A stretch of DNA of 64,000 nucleotides from Tissierella praeacuta DSM 18095 (lineage in GTDB: Bacteria; Bacillota; Clostridia; Tissierellales; Tissierellaceae): assembly GCF_900128955.1 (NCBI RefSeq), contig NZ_FQTY01000009.1, forward strand, positions 1 through 64,000. Direction: 5' to 3'. How positions within the stretch are numbered: the stretch's first letter is position 1; each line of letters begins with the position of its first letter. A model generated the notes under the pieces. The model had not been told where the DNA came from. It was given only the letters and a program-made list of their open reading frames with translations, and ran no database searches. The translations under genes were made by a program, and so were the position numbers. Shown here piece by piece: positions 8,779 through 18,735 of this stretch.

Positions 8779-9951
8779 ATGAAAAAATGGTTATTTACTT
8801 CTGAATCAGTAACAGAAGGACATCCAGATAAGGTATGCGACCAGATATCTGATGCTATATTAGATGAAATACTTAAAAAGGATCCAGATGCAAGGGTTGC
8901 TTGTGAAACCACAGTAACAACTGGAATGGTACTTGTAGTAGGTGAAATTACTACAAAATGTTATGTTGATATACCTAAAGTAACGAGGGAAACAATAGAA
9001 CAAATAGGATATACAAGGGCAAAGTATGGTTTTGATGGTGATACTTGTGCTGTTCTTACTTCTATAAATGAACAATCAAGTGATATTGCCATGGGAGTAG
9101 ATAAGGCATTAGAGCAAAAAACTGACTCTAATGATGCACTGGATTTAATAGGTGCTGGGGATCAAGGTATGATGTTTGGTTATGCATGCAATGAAACTAA
9201 GGAGCTAATGCCATTACCTATATCTTTGGCTCATAAATTAGCTAAAAGGTTAGCAGATATAAGAAAAAATGGCACATTGGAATATCTAAGACCAGATGGT
9301 AAAACTCAAGTAACAGTAGAATACAATGACGATAAGCCCATAAGGATAGAAAATGTAGTAGTATCTACTCAGCATAGCCCAGATGTAGCTTTAGAAACCA
9401 TAAGAGAAGATATAATAAAACATGTAATAATGGAAATAATACCTAATGAATTATTAGATGAAAACACTAAATACTATGTAAATCCTACAGGCAGATTTGT
9501 AATAGGGGGACCTATGGGAGATGCAGGATTAACTGGAAGAAAAATAATAGTAGATACCTATGGTGGCTACGCAAGACATGGGGGAGGAGCATTTTCAGGC
9601 AAAGATCCAACTAAAGTAGATAGATCAGCTGCTTATGCTGCAAGATATGTGGCTAAAAACATAGTAGCAGCAGGATTAGCAGATAAATGTGAAGTAGGAC
9701 TAGCATATGCCATAGGAGTAGCAAGACCATTATCTATTTATGTGGATACATTTGGAACAGGAAAGAAATCTGACGAAGAAATCCAAGAACTGGTGAAAAA
9801 ACATTTTGATCTAAGACCAGCAGCTATTATTAAGAATTTAGATTTAAAAAGACCAATCTATAGACAATTAGCATCCTATGGACATTTTGGTAGAGAAGAG
9901 TTAAACTTACCATGGGAAAAAACAGACAAGGTGGAATTATTGAGGGGATAA
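8779..9951 (+). CDS. metK: S-adenosylmethionine synthetase
   Basis: 390 residues, full length. It makes S-adenosylmethionine from methionine and ATP in the cytosol. Family motifs are all present: [17 protein letters not shown] near the N-terminus, the [12 protein letters not shown] hexapeptide region, and [20 protein letters not shown] near the C-terminus. The start has TGGGAGG about 8 bases upstream. Controlled by the S-box riboswitch directly before it. A stem-loop overlaps the stop codon. Confidence 0.98.
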   Translation: MKKWLFTSESVTEGHPDKVCDQISDAILDEILKKDPDARVACETTVTTGMVLVVGEITTKCYVDIPKVTRETIEQIGYTRAKYGFDGDTCAVLTSINEQSSDIAMGVDKALEQKTDSNDALDLIGAGDQGMMFGYACNETKELMPLPISLAHKLAKRLADIRKNGTLEYLRPDGKTQVTVEYNDDKPIRIENVVVSTQHSPDVALETIREDIIKHVIMEIIPNELLDENTKYYVNPTGRFVIGGPMGDAGLTGRKIIVDTYGGYARHGGGAFSGKDPTKVDRSAAYAARYVAKNIVAAGLADKCEVGLAYAIGVARPLSIYVDTFGTGKKSDEEIQELVKKHFDLRPAAIIKNLDLKRPIYRQLASYGHFGREELNLPWEKTDKVELLRG

Positions 9952-9962
9952 TCCTCTCAATA
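9938..9962 (+). terminator. Stem-loop overlapping the metK stop codon
   Basis: TATTGAGGGGA / TCCTCTCAATA 11-bp stem with one G-T pair and a 3-base loop. No T-run follows, so it may only partly terminate or may protect the 3' end of the metK message. Confidence 0.45.
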
Positions 9963-10078
9963 ATTCTCCAATGCACAATTAACAGTTAACAATTATAAGT
10001 ATGGCTATGGAAATTTGTATAAAGGATTATATAGCTGGATCAGAACAATTGTTAATTGAACAAACAGGAGTGAATAAA

Positions 10079-12301
10079 ATGTTGGTGCTAGAAGGGGTTA
10101 TTGAGGAAATAAGATTTAGAAATGAATCTAATGGCTATACAGTTGCAAAACTTAATACATCTGATGGAGATATTACCATAGTAGGCAACACTCCCTTTAT
10201 AAGTTTAGAAGAAACCGTAAAGGTTGAGGGAGAATGGATTTATCACCCAACCTATGGAGAGCAACTAGCTTTTACAAGTATTTCTACAGTAGTACCTTCC
10301 ACCTTAAAAGGAATAGAAAACTATTTATCCTCTGGTTTAATTCCTCATATTGGACCTAAGACAGCTAAAAAAATAGTTGAAAGATTTGGATTAGATTCAC
10401 TTGAAATCATACAATATAATCCGGAAAGATTAAAGGAAATATCTGGCATAGGTGAGAAAAAGCTTGAAAAAATAATAGAAGCCTATGGAGAACAAAGAGA
10501 GTTAAGGGATATTATGGTGTTTTTACAGGGGTATGGTATTACAGTGAATTATGGTATAAAAATATTTAAAAAATATGGAAAAGACACTATAAATATAATT
10601 AGTGAGAATCCTTATAGATTATCGGAAGATATTTATGGAATAGGATTTAAAACTGCTGATAAAATAGCATCAAAAATGGGTATAAATAAAGAGTCAATTT
10701 ATAGAGTAGAAGCGGGGATTAAATATATAATAATGGAGTTTGCAGGTAATGGACATTGTTATGTACCAAAGGAAGAGTTGATATCTAATGTATCTAAATT
10801 ATTAGAAGTAGAAGAAAGCTCAATAGAAGAAGGAATAAGAAATCTAGGGCTTAGGGGAAATATTCATTTAATTACAGATAATGAAGACATACTTATATAC
10901 TATACTCCATTTCATATGGCAGAAAACAATGTTAGTAGAAAACTCGTAGAATTATCTCAAGTTAAATTGGAAGAATTAGACATAGATATAGAGAATGAAA
11001 TAAAGAAAATAGAGAAAGAAGAAAATATTAATTTTGCCAAGAAACAAGTTCTTGCTATAAAAGAGTCCTTAGAAAATGGTTTAGTGGTCATTACAGGAGG
11101 ACCAGGTACAGGAAAGACTACGACCATAAATGCCATTATAAAAATCTGTGAAGATTTAAATCTATCAGTAATTCTTGCGGCACCAACGGGGAGGGCAGCT
11201 AAGAGAATGACGGAAACCACAGGAAGAGAAGCAAAAACCATACATAGACTACTTGAATATTCTTTTATGGAAGAAGAATCTATGGCATTTGGAAGAGATG
11301 AAGATAGCCCTATAGATGCAGATTTAATAATTATAGATGAATCCTCTATGATAGATATACTGCTTATGAATTCACTACTCAAGGCTATAAACCCAGGAAC
11401 TCGTGTAATCTTAGTAGGAGATATAGATCAATTGCCATCAGTAGGTGCAGGAAATGTATTAAAGGATATTATTGAATCGGGAGTAATTAAAATTGTAAGA
11501 TTGGATCAAATATTTAGACAATCAGAAGAAAGTATGATAATAGTAAATGCCCATAGGATAAATAAAGGGGAAGAACCCATTTTAAACAAAAGGGATAAGG
11601 ATTTTTTTTTCTTAACAAGAGGAAGCAGCAATAGAATATTAGAGACTATATTGGAACTTTGTTTTGAAAGACTTCCTAGCTTTTATGGAGTGGATAGACT
11701 GAAGGATATTCAGGTTCTAACTCCTATGAAAAAAGGAGATATAGGTATTAATTCGTTGAATAAACATTTGCAGTCTATTTTAAATCCAAAGGACAGCACT
11801 AAAGCAGAAAAAACCATAGGGGATGATATATTTAGAGTTGGAGATAAGGTGATGCAAATAAAAAACAATTATACAACTGAGTGGAAAATAATAAAAGATG
11901 GTATAGAAATAACTACTGGCGAAGGAGTTTTTAATGGAGATTTTGGTTTTATAATAGAGATAGATGAAGAAGATAGGATAATGAAGGTTTTATTTGATGA
12001 TGAAAAGGAAGTGGAGTATGAATTTAATCAATTAGATGAATTAAAGTTAGCCTATGCCACAACAGTACATAAATCTCAAGGTTCTGAATTTCCAATAGTT
12101 GTTATGCCAATTAGCTGGGGACCTCCAATGCTTCTAACTCGAAATTTATTATATACAGCCATTACAAGAGCAAAAGACCTGGTTGTATTAGTAGGAGAGG
12201 AAAGATATTTGTCTATGATGATAAAAAACAACAGGATAACCAAAAGATATTCAGCATTAGATAAGAAGATTAGAAATTATATGTCCATATTTATGGGGTG
12301 A
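10079..12301 (+). CDS. recD2: RecD2-type ATP-dependent DNA helicase
   Basis: 740 residues, the normal RecD2 size. A 5'-3' superfamily 1B helicase not part of RecBCD, acting in repair and replication stress in Firmicutes (YrrC). The N-terminal OB-like part is followed by helix-hairpin-helix motifs (HIGPKTAKKIVERFG near 90-104; ISGIGEKKLEKI near 121-132). Walker A is GGPGTGKT (340-347), Walker B DLIIIDES (415-422), and the C-terminal VHKSQGSEF motif is present. I took the ATG at 10079 because CAGGAGTG lies just before it; the in-frame ATG at 10001 would add 26 unusual residues. Confidence 0.93.
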   Translation: MLVLEGVIEEIRFRNESNGYTVAKLNTSDGDITIVGNTPFISLEETVKVEGEWIYHPTYGEQLAFTSISTVVPSTLKGIENYLSSGLIPHIGPKTAKKIVERFGLDSLEIIQYNPERLKEISGIGEKKLEKIIEAYGEQRELRDIMVFLQGYGITVNYGIKIFKKYGKDTINIISENPYRLSEDIYGIGFKTADKIASKMGINKESIYRVEAGIKYIIMEFAGNGHCYVPKEELISNVSKLLEVEESSIEEGIRNLGLRGNIHLITDNEDILIYYTPFHMAENNVSRKLVELSQVKLEELDIDIENEIKKIEKEENINFAKKQVLAIKESLENGLVVITGGPGTGKTTTINAIIKICEDLNLSVILAAPTGRAAKRMTETTGREAKTIHRLLEYSFMEEESMAFGRDEDSPIDADLIIIDESSMIDILLMNSLLKAINPGTRVILVGDIDQLPSVGAGNVLKDIIESGVIKIVRLDQIFRQSEESMIIVNAHRINKGEEPILNKRDKDFFFLTRGSSNRILETILELCFERLPSFYGVDRLKDIQVLTPMKKGDIGINSLNKHLQSILNPKDSTKAEKTIGDDIFRVGDKVMQIKNNYTTEWKIIKDGIEITTGEGVFNGDFGFIIEIDEEDRIMKVLFDDEKEVEYEFNQLDELKLAYATTVHKSQGSEFPIVVMPISWGPPMLLTRNLLYTAITRAKDLVVLVGEERYLSMMIKNNRITKRYSALDKKIRNYMSIFMG

Positions 12302-12966
12302 TAGAGTTGCTTCAAACCTTAAATAATTTAATTTTTCCAACAAGACATATCTGTCTCTTATGTAAAGAAAAAAGTGAAAATAGAGAGGGATACATATGTA
12401 AAGATTGTTATAGAAATTTAGAAATACTAGATAAAGAGATAGATATAGACTCGCCTTATATTAAAAGGGTCTATTATTCCATTTCATATAATAGATTTGT
12501 TAGAGAAAAGATTAAGGATTATAAATATAATGGAAAGAACTATCTATATAAACCCTTTAGTGAAATCATGATTAAAACCATTAAAAATAAAAACATGGAT
12601 AATGATATAGATGGAATTATTTATGTTCCAACTCATAGGAGAAAGGAAGCCCTAAGAGGATATAATCAAGCAGAATTACTAGCAAAATACATATCAAAAA
12701 AATTATCTAAACCTTTATTTGGAGATAGTTTAATAAAGATAAAATGGACAAAGGAACAAAGCCATTCAAATAAAATTGATAGAATAATAAATTTGAAAAA
12801 TTCATTTCAAGTAAAAAATTCAAATATTATAGAAAATAAAAGAATTCTTTTAATAGATGATATTATAACAACAGGTGCAACCATGGAAGAATGCAGTAAG
12901 GTGCTTATAAATGCTGGTGCAAAGGAAGTAGTTGGACTTGCTTTGACATCAAGTAAAAATAATTAA
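12298..12966 (+). CDS. comFC: ComF family protein (phosphoribosyltransferase-like, competence protein ComFC)
   Basis: 222 residues from GTG at 12298, which overlaps the recD2 stop; a TTG at 12307 is the alternative. The N-terminus has a four-Cys zinc motif (CLLC...CKDC). The C-terminus has the type I phosphoribosyltransferase PRPP loop (ILLIDDIITTGAT). ComFC helps DNA uptake in Bacillus, but the family is widespread and often heads the flagellar late operon, as here (comFC-yvyF-flgM). The ComFA helicase gene is absent; recD2 stands in the equivalent place. Confidence 0.88.
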   Translation: MIELLQTLNNLIFPTRHICLLCKEKSENREGYICKDCYRNLEILDKEIDIDSPYIKRVYYSISYNRFVREKIKDYKYNGKNYLYKPFSEIMIKTIKNKNMDNDIDGIIYVPTHRRKEALRGYNQAELLAKYISKKLSKPLFGDSLIKIKWTKEQSHSNKIDRIINLKNSFQVKNSNIIENKRILLIDDIITTGATMEECSKVLINAGAKEVVGLALTSSKNN

Positions 12967-12979
12967 AGGATGTGAAATT

Positions 12980-13396
12980 ATGAATATAAGAAATTGTATA
13001 AGGTGTGGGAAAATCTATAATTATGATGGTTTTAAAATATGTCCTAGTTGTAGAAGAGATGACGAGAAGGATTTTCAAAAGGTAAAAGAATATTTATATG
13101 AATATCCAGGAGCAAATATGGTTGAGGTTGAAGAAGCAACAGGTGTAGAGGCAAGTAAGATAATAAGTTATTTAAGGGAGGGAAGACTTGAAGTAGCAGA
13201 CGGCAGCAATTTAATACTCCAATGTGAAAAATGTGGAATAAGCATTAAGACTGGAAGGTTCTGTGATAAATGCTCTAATGATTTGCAAAGAGAATTAAAT
13301 CAAGTAGTAGACTCTGCGAGATCTAAAAAGACAACAATAGATAAAAAGGTAGAGGAAAAATTCAGATTAATAGATAGATATGAAAAAAGAAGATAA
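12980..13396 (+). CDS. yvyF: Flagellar operon protein YvyF
   Basis: 138 residues. Cys pairs CIRCG (near 7-10) and CPSCR (near 22-25), then a helix-turn-helix-like middle (YPGANMVEVEEATGVEASKI), then a second zinc ribbon (CEKCG...CDKC). This is the TIGR03826 flagellar operon protein found between comFC and flgM in Bacillus and Clostridia. Role unproved; it may be a regulator. A shorter paralogue is at 42732. Confidence 0.85.
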   Translation: MNIRNCIRCGKIYNYDGFKICPSCRRDDEKDFQKVKEYLYEYPGANMVEVEEATGVEASKIISYLREGRLEVADGSNLILQCEKCGISIKTGRFCDKCSNDLQRELNQVVDSARSKKTTIDKKVEEKFRLIDRYEKRR

Positions 13397-13401
13397 AACA
13401 T

Positions 13402-13428
13402 TAAAGAAACCCCCTTTTTTACCGATAA
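13402..13428 (+). promoter_or_regulatory. Sigma-D (sigma-28) promoter of flgM
   Basis: TAAA at 13402-13405, exactly 15 bases, then ACCGATAA at 13421-13428. This matches the flagellar sigma consensus TAAA-N15-GCCGATAA at all but one base. The flgM ribosome binding site follows 17 bases on. Confidence 0.88.
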
Positions 13429-13459
13429 TAATAATGAATAGGTAAGAGGGGTGTTTTTT

Positions 13460-13744
13460 ATGAGAATAAATAAGCTGGATAATATTTTCCAAGTGTATAA
13501 CAAAAATTCAGGGATTAAAAAGGTTAAATCAGATAATAGAGGAAAAGATACAGATGAGCTCAAGATATCTGAGAAGGCAATAGAATTTCAATATGCATTA
13601 CAAAAGCTTAAGGATGTAGAAGATATACGTATGGATAAGGTTGAATATATAAAGGAGCAAGTTCAATCAGGGTCTTATCATGTAGATGGAAAGAAAATAG
13701 CTGAAAAGATATTGGAAACAGTTAATTTTGACAAAAAAATTTAG
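13460..13744 (+). CDS. flgM: Anti-sigma-28 factor FlgM
   Basis: 94 residues from the ATG at 13460, which has AGAGGGG at good spacing; GTG at 13451 overlaps that site. The C-terminal half (ELKISEKAIEFQYALQKL ... RMDKVEYIKEQVQSGSYHVD) carries the conserved FlgM sigma-binding pattern. FlgM holds the flagellar sigma factor inactive until the hook is complete and FlgM is exported. It is itself behind a sigma-D promoter, the normal feedback arrangement. Confidence 0.92.
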   Translation: MRINKLDNIFQVYNKNSGIKKVKSDNRGKDTDELKISEKAIEFQYALQKLKDVEDIRMDKVEYIKEQVQSGSYHVDGKKIAEKILETVNFDKKI

Positions 13745-13759
13745 CGGTCGGTGATAGAA

Positions 13760-14227
13760 ATGACTTTTGCAGAAGAATTGATGCTAATTTTAGAAAAAGA
13801 AATGAATATTTTAGTAGAGTTAAAGGAACTTTCTTTTAGGAAAACAGATATTATTATAGATAATCTTATAAATGATTTAGAAGAACTTACAAGAAAAGAA
13901 GAAATTTTAATAAACAAAATAGGGACATTAGAAGAAGAAAGGGAAAAACTCTTAGATACTTGGGGGTTAGCTGTAAACACCCCCATTTCTAGTATTATAG
14001 AAAAATTACCAGAAGACAATGAGGAACTAATAGATATTACAGATAAAATGCATAATATAATGGAAGAACTTTCATTTAGGAATAAATTGAACAATGATAT
14101 CATAAGAGAAAACTTGGATTGGATTGATTTTAATATGAATTTAATTACCAGTGCTCATATGGAGCCAGGATATGGCAATGAAAGTAAAAAATCCAGTAGA
14201 AACAATATATTTGATAGGAAGGTGTAG
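13760..14227 (+). CDS. flgN: FlgN-family flagellar export chaperone
   Basis: 155 residues, almost entirely helical and Glu/Leu rich. Size, helical content and position between flgM and flgK identify it as FlgN (YvyG), the chaperone for hook-associated proteins FlgK and FlgL. ATG at 13760 preferred over GTG at 13751. The flgK start follows after 2 bases, so translation is probably coupled. Confidence 0.85.
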   Translation: MTFAEELMLILEKEMNILVELKELSFRKTDIIIDNLINDLEELTRKEEILINKIGTLEEEREKLLDTWGLAVNTPISSIIEKLPEDNEELIDITDKMHNIMEELSFRNKLNNDIIRENLDWIDFNMNLITSAHMEPGYGNESKKSSRNNIFDRKV

Positions 14228-14229
14228 AT

Positions 14230-15639
14230 ATGGGATTTGGAGGTCTATATATTTCAATAACAGGCTTACAGGCATCAAGGATGTCTTTAGATACGGTTTC
14301 ACATAATATATCTAATGCAAACAATCCAAATTATGTAAGGCAATCGGCAATACATGCAAATAATCCATATACAACTGATGGGAGGTTTCAGAAGGGAACA
14401 GGGGTTAATGTCATTGAAGTAAGACAAATAAGAGATGAATTCTTAGATATAAAAGTAAGGAGAGAGATAACTACATTTGGATACCATTATGCTAAATCTC
14501 AAATCCTTGAGGATTTGGAAGGTGTATTTAATGAAATAAGCAATAGTAGTTTACAAAAGGTGATGCATGGATTTTGGAAGAATTGGAATGAATTATCTAA
14601 GGAGCCAGATAGCTTAACTATAAGAGGACTTGTACATGAATCTTCCGTTGCCTTTACAGATACTGCAAATCATATATCAAGACAGCTTAATGATATAAGA
14701 CAAAATTTAAATAAGGAAATTCTTGTAAAAGTAGACGAAGTAAATAATATATTAAATGAAATAGGACAGTTAAATAATAATATTAAATTAGTAGAAGGTG
14801 AAGGCAGCAGGATAAAGGCAAATGATTTTAGAGATGAGAGAAATGCTTTATTAGATAGGTTGTCAGAACTAATACCAGTTACCTCCTATGAAAATGCTTA
14901 CGGAGAAACAGTAGTATCTTTACAAGGTAGGGATTTAATAAATGGAAACTATATTAGTACAATAGATATAAAAAACGATGAAAATGGTTTGGGGCATATT
15001 TATTGGAAAAATTCCAATGAGAAAATAGAACTAAATGGACAAGGAGAATTGGCAGGGTTCATAGATGTAAGAGATAGTTCCATGGTAACATATATGAATA
15101 AATTAGATGAGTTGGTTGGTGAATTTGCTAATGAAGTAAATAAACTTCATGAAAGGGGATTTGATTTAGAGAGAAATAACAATAAAATACCTTTCTTTAT
15201 AGGTTCAGGTGGGAAGATAACTGCAGCTAATATAAAAGTAAATCCAGAGCTTTCTAATTATAATAAAATAGCTATATCATCTACCAATGGTGCTAAGGGA
15301 GATGGAGAGATAGCTAAGGAAATTTGTAAACTTAGAGATAAAAAGCTTTATGGAGATAGAAATGGTGAGAAAGATATGGATATTGAAGGATATTATAGGA
15401 ATATAATACTTACACTAGGCATAGAAAGAGAAGCTTCACAGTCCATAGCGAAGAATCAAGGATTTCTAATAAAGGCTATAGATGATAAGAGAAAGAGTAT
15501 ATCAAATGTATCCTTAGATGAAGAAATGGCAGATATGATTCGTTTTCAACATTCATATTCAGCAAACTCACGAGTAATAAATGCAATAGATGAGATGATA
15601 GAAACAGTAGTGACTAGAGTGGGATTAGTGGGGAGGTAG
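14230..15639 (+). CDS. flgK: Flagellar hook-associated protein 1, first copy
   Basis: 469 residues. It begins with the rod/hook-type N-terminal motif (LQASRMSLDTVSHNISNANN) and ends with the matching C-terminal helix (EEMADMIRFQHSYSANSRVI ... VGLVGR). FlgK forms the hook-filament junction and is exported through the flagellar system. GGAAGGTG precedes the ATG. It is followed after 5 bases by a second flgK-like gene, so one of the two may have diverged in role. Confidence 0.95.
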   Translation: MGFGGLYISITGLQASRMSLDTVSHNISNANNPNYVRQSAIHANNPYTTDGRFQKGTGVNVIEVRQIRDEFLDIKVRREITTFGYHYAKSQILEDLEGVFNEISNSSLQKVMHGFWKNWNELSKEPDSLTIRGLVHESSVAFTDTANHISRQLNDIRQNLNKEILVKVDEVNNILNEIGQLNNNIKLVEGEGSRIKANDFRDERNALLDRLSELIPVTSYENAYGETVVSLQGRDLINGNYISTIDIKNDENGLGHIYWKNSNEKIELNGQGELAGFIDVRDSSMVTYMNKLDELVGEFANEVNKLHERGFDLERNNNKIPFFIGSGGKITAANIKVNPELSNYNKIAISSTNGAKGDGEIAKEICKLRDKKLYGDRNGEKDMDIEGYYRNIILTLGIEREASQSIAKNQGFLIKAIDDKRKSISNVSLDEEMADMIRFQHSYSANSRVINAIDEMIETVVTRVGLVGR

Positions 15640-15644
15640 AGTAA

Positions 15645-17099
15645 ATGTTTTTCGGATTTAATTCAGCAGTAAGAGGACTTCTTGCATCTCAAAGAGCCTT
15701 ATATACTACAAATCATAATATAGATAATGCAAACACAAAGGGATATTCAAGACAACAAATAGAGCAAAGAGCCACATCTCCATATAAAATGCCAGGTGTA
15801 GGTTTCTTAGGAACTGGTACAGAAGTTTATAATGTTGAGAGAGTAAGAGACTCCTTTGTGGATTTTAAATATTGGAATGAAACAGGTTCAATGGGAGAGT
15901 GGCAAATAAAGAATAATTCCCTAACAGAAATAGAAAAGTTAATGGGAGAGCCATCTAATAATAGTTTTAGAAAGTATATGGATGATTTTTATAAATCCTT
16001 AGATGAAATGAGTAAAAATCCCTCGGATTTGGCCTTTAGAGAACCTGTGCTTCAAAATTCAATGGCTTTGACAAAACATATTAATGAAACAGCACAAAGA
16101 TTACAAGAGATGAAGAAAGAAACTGAATATGAAATAGAAACAAAAATAAAGAATATAAATAATTTAAGTGATCAAATAGCAAAATTAAACAGACAAATTT
16201 ATTCAGCGGAAATAGATGGGAAGCCTGCCAATGATTTAAGAGATAAAAGAGAATTGCTAGTGGACGAGTTATCTAAGATTGTAAATGTAAAGGTAAGTGA
16301 ATCTCCAGATGGGAAGTACAATGTTTCTGTTGGAGGTATATCAATAGTAGACCATTTACATACAAATGAAATGTCTCTTAAAATTACTAATGATAATGGA
16401 AAAGACAAATATACAATTCATTGGGAAAATGGTGGAGAAGTAAATATTAAATCAGGAGAATTAAAAGGGCTACTAGATATGGTTCAAGGAGATGGAGAAG
16501 GAAATTCTTATAGGGGTATACCTTATTTTCAAAAGCAACTAGACGATTTTGCAAAGGGGTTTGCAGAGAAGTTTAATGAATTGCATAAAGAGGGATATGG
16601 AGAAGGAGAAACACGTGCAGCAGGTGATGAAGGAATTAACTTTTTTGTAGGAGCTGGAAATAATTCAAATAATATTACAGCTGCAACATTAACCATAAAT
16701 AGTGAAATTGTTAAAGATGTTAAAAAAATAGCAGCAGCAGGAAATCCAGGTGGAGCATCAGAAGATAATACCAATTTATTAAGATTAATAAAACAAAGGG
16801 AGGATAAGAGTTTCTTTCCAACTGGATTATCCCAAGGAACACCTGATGATTTTATTAAAGCTATGCTTTCATCTATGGCAGTAGATAGCCTTCAGGCTGA
16901 AAGGTTCTATAAAACTCAGGAGCTTATGCAAAAAAACATAGAAACAAAACGTAAATCCATATCAGGAGTAGAACTAAATGAAGAAATGGCAGATATGATA
17001 AGATTTCAACATGTGTATGTGGCATCATCAAAAATGATATCAACAATGGATATGATAATAGATATTACAGTAAATAGATTGGGAATGGTAGGACGATAG
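15645..17099 (+). CDS. flgK: Flagellar hook-associated protein 1, second copy
   Basis: 484 residues. Same fold as the previous gene: N-terminal LLASQRALYTTNHNIDNANT and C-terminal NEEMADMIRFQHVYVASSKM ... LGMVGR. The two copies share the D0 ends but differ through the middle, so this is an old tandem duplication, not a recent copy. In Bacillus there is one flgK at this place. Either the two assemble together at the junction or one serves under other conditions. Confidence 0.93.
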   Translation: MFFGFNSAVRGLLASQRALYTTNHNIDNANTKGYSRQQIEQRATSPYKMPGVGFLGTGTEVYNVERVRDSFVDFKYWNETGSMGEWQIKNNSLTEIEKLMGEPSNNSFRKYMDDFYKSLDEMSKNPSDLAFREPVLQNSMALTKHINETAQRLQEMKKETEYEIETKIKNINNLSDQIAKLNRQIYSAEIDGKPANDLRDKRELLVDELSKIVNVKVSESPDGKYNVSVGGISIVDHLHTNEMSLKITNDNGKDKYTIHWENGGEVNIKSGELKGLLDMVQGDGEGNSYRGIPYFQKQLDDFAKGFAEKFNELHKEGYGEGETRAAGDEGINFFVGAGNNSNNITAATLTINSEIVKDVKKIAAAGNPGGASEDNTNLLRLIKQREDKSFFPTGLSQGTPDDFIKAMLSSMAVDSLQAERFYKTQELMQKNIETKRKSISGVELNEEMADMIRFQHVYVASSKMISTMDMIIDITVNRLGMVGR

Positions 17100-17132
17100 T
17101 CCGATTAATTAACAGAAGGAAGTGAAAAACTA

Positions 17133-18113
17133 ATGAGAATAACAAATAATATGCTTGTAAGTAATATGACATATAACTTAAATAATACATTACAAAGGTT
17201 AGAGAAATTACAATATGAATCTACAGTAGGAAAGAAGTTTAGAGTACCTTCTGATGATCCGATAGGTGCAAGTAAATCATTAAAGTTTAATACGGACATT
17301 TCAAAGGTAGAACAATATGTTAGAAATACCAAGGATGCAGCTGCATGGATGAAGGAAACAGAATCAGCTTTAAAGGAAATCAACCAAATACTCCATAGGG
17401 CAAATGAACTAACAGTACAAGCAGCCAATGGTACTAATACGGAGGATTTAGATAAAATAAGAGATGAAATAAAAGAATTAAAAAGTCATTTGATACAAAC
17501 AGGAAACTCAACCTATGCAGGAAGGTCAGTATTTACAGGATTTAAAACTGATCAGAAATTATTAAATGACGATGGAACATATAATGTTGATTTAAAGAAG
17601 TATACAGATGCAGATGGAAAACAAAAAGATGAGATATTTGTATATAATGTTGGAGTTGCAGAAACTGTAGATGTTAATACTCTGGGGAATAAGGTTTTCG
17701 GAAAGGCTGAGTATGATGGTGCAAATTTGAAAACCGATAATCCAGGCTATTCAGCTGAAATATCTAAGGGAGATAAGCCATATTTAATAGCAGTATTTGA
17801 TGAATTAGAAAATGCATTATCAGCTCCATCAAATCCTGATAAAATTCAAGAAGCCTTAGGTAATATTAAGGGTTCAATGAATCAAGTCCTATCAGTTACT
17901 GCAGAAATAGGAGCTAAAGCCAATAGGTTGGAAATGACAGGAAATAAGTTAGAAAATCAATTGGTAAATTTAAAGGATTTACTTTCCTTTAATGAAGATG
18001 TTAGCTTACCAGATGCTATGATGAGATTAGCCATAGAAGAAAATGCCTATAGAGCAAGTCTAGGAGTAAGCACAAGAATTATACAACCAAGTTTAATGGA
18101 TTTTCTAAGATAA
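17133..18113 (+). CDS. flgL: Flagellar hook-associated protein 3
   Basis: 326 residues with flagellin-like ends: MRITNNMLVSNMTYNLNNTL at the N-terminus and LSFNEDVSLPDAMMRLAIEE with YRASLGVSTRI at the C-terminus. FlgL forms the distal part of the hook-filament junction. AGAAGGAAGTG precedes the start. It ends the flgM-flgN-flgK-flgK-flgL operon. Confidence 0.93.
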   Translation: MRITNNMLVSNMTYNLNNTLQRLEKLQYESTVGKKFRVPSDDPIGASKSLKFNTDISKVEQYVRNTKDAAAWMKETESALKEINQILHRANELTVQAANGTNTEDLDKIRDEIKELKSHLIQTGNSTYAGRSVFTGFKTDQKLLNDDGTYNVDLKKYTDADGKQKDEIFVYNVGVAETVDVNTLGNKVFGKAEYDGANLKTDNPGYSAEISKGDKPYLIAVFDELENALSAPSNPDKIQEALGNIKGSMNQVLSVTAEIGAKANRLEMTGNKLENQLVNLKDLLSFNEDVSLPDAMMRLAIEENAYRASLGVSTRIIQPSLMDFLR

Positions 18114-18117
18114 TTAT

Positions 18118-18150
18118 AGGGCGTGCCTTTTGGTCGCCCCTTATTATTTT
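18118..18150 (+). terminator. Probable terminator after flgL
   Basis: GGGCG / CGCCC stem with an 11-base loop, followed by TTATTATTTTTC. The T-run is broken, so strength is uncertain. Confidence 0.5.
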
Positions 18151-18284
18151 TCAAATATAAATACTCTAGAAGAAGACTAGAAATTAATATATAATAATTT
18201 TACATATTGTATTATAATGTAATTAATACATAAGTCACCAGAGATTACCATTTGATTCTCAATTACGATAAGGGGGTAATATAA

Positions 18285-18734
18285 ATGAAGATCAGAACCA
18301 AAAACTTCGGAGAAGTAGAGATAGAAAAAGATAAAATAATTTATTTTCAAGAAGGAATTCCAGCTTTTGAGGAAGAAAAAGAATTTGTACTTATATTGAA
18401 TGAAGATAAAGAAAGTCCCTTCCACTCATTACAGTCCGTTAATAAAGAGGAGTTATCTTTTATTGTTGTAAATCCATTTGAAATATTTGATGATTATGAT
18501 ATATTACTTCCAGATATAGCAATCAATAAATTGAAAATAGAAAAAGAAGAAGATTTGAATATATATACAATAGTAGTGATACCAGAAGATATTAAAAAGA
18601 TGACAACTAATTTGTCAGGACCAATAGTTATTAATAGGAAGAAAATGTTAGGCAAACAAGTAATTTTAGATGATGAAAGATATACAACCAAGCATTTTAT
18701 ATTTAACCAAGATTCCGAAATGGGAGGGGAGTAA
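18285..18734 (+). CDS. fliW: Flagellar assembly factor FliW
   Basis: 149 residues. The pattern FGEVEIEKDKIIYFQEGIPA followed by FEEEKEFVLI is the FliW signature. FliW binds either flagellin or CsrA: when flagellin has been exported, free FliW sequesters CsrA and flagellin translation resumes. Preceded by a strong AAGGGGG binding site. Its stop is 1 base before csrA, so the antagonists are coupled. Confidence 0.95.
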   Translation: MKIRTKNFGEVEIEKDKIIYFQEGIPAFEEEKEFVLILNEDKESPFHSLQSVNKEELSFIVVNPFEIFDDYDILLPDIAINKLKIEKEEDLNIYTIVVIPEDIKKMTTNLSGPIVINRKKMLGKQVILDDERYTTKHFIFNQDSEMGGE

Positions 18735-18735
18735 A

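Noticed and set aside
10001..10078. Upstream in-frame ATG for recD2
   Set aside because: It would add 26 residues absent from the family; the ATG at 10079 has a ribosome binding site and matches normal RecD2 length.
18114..18284. Sigma-D promoter for fliW
   Set aside because: TACGATAA occurs at 18264 but no TAAA lies 15 bases before it, so the match is partial.
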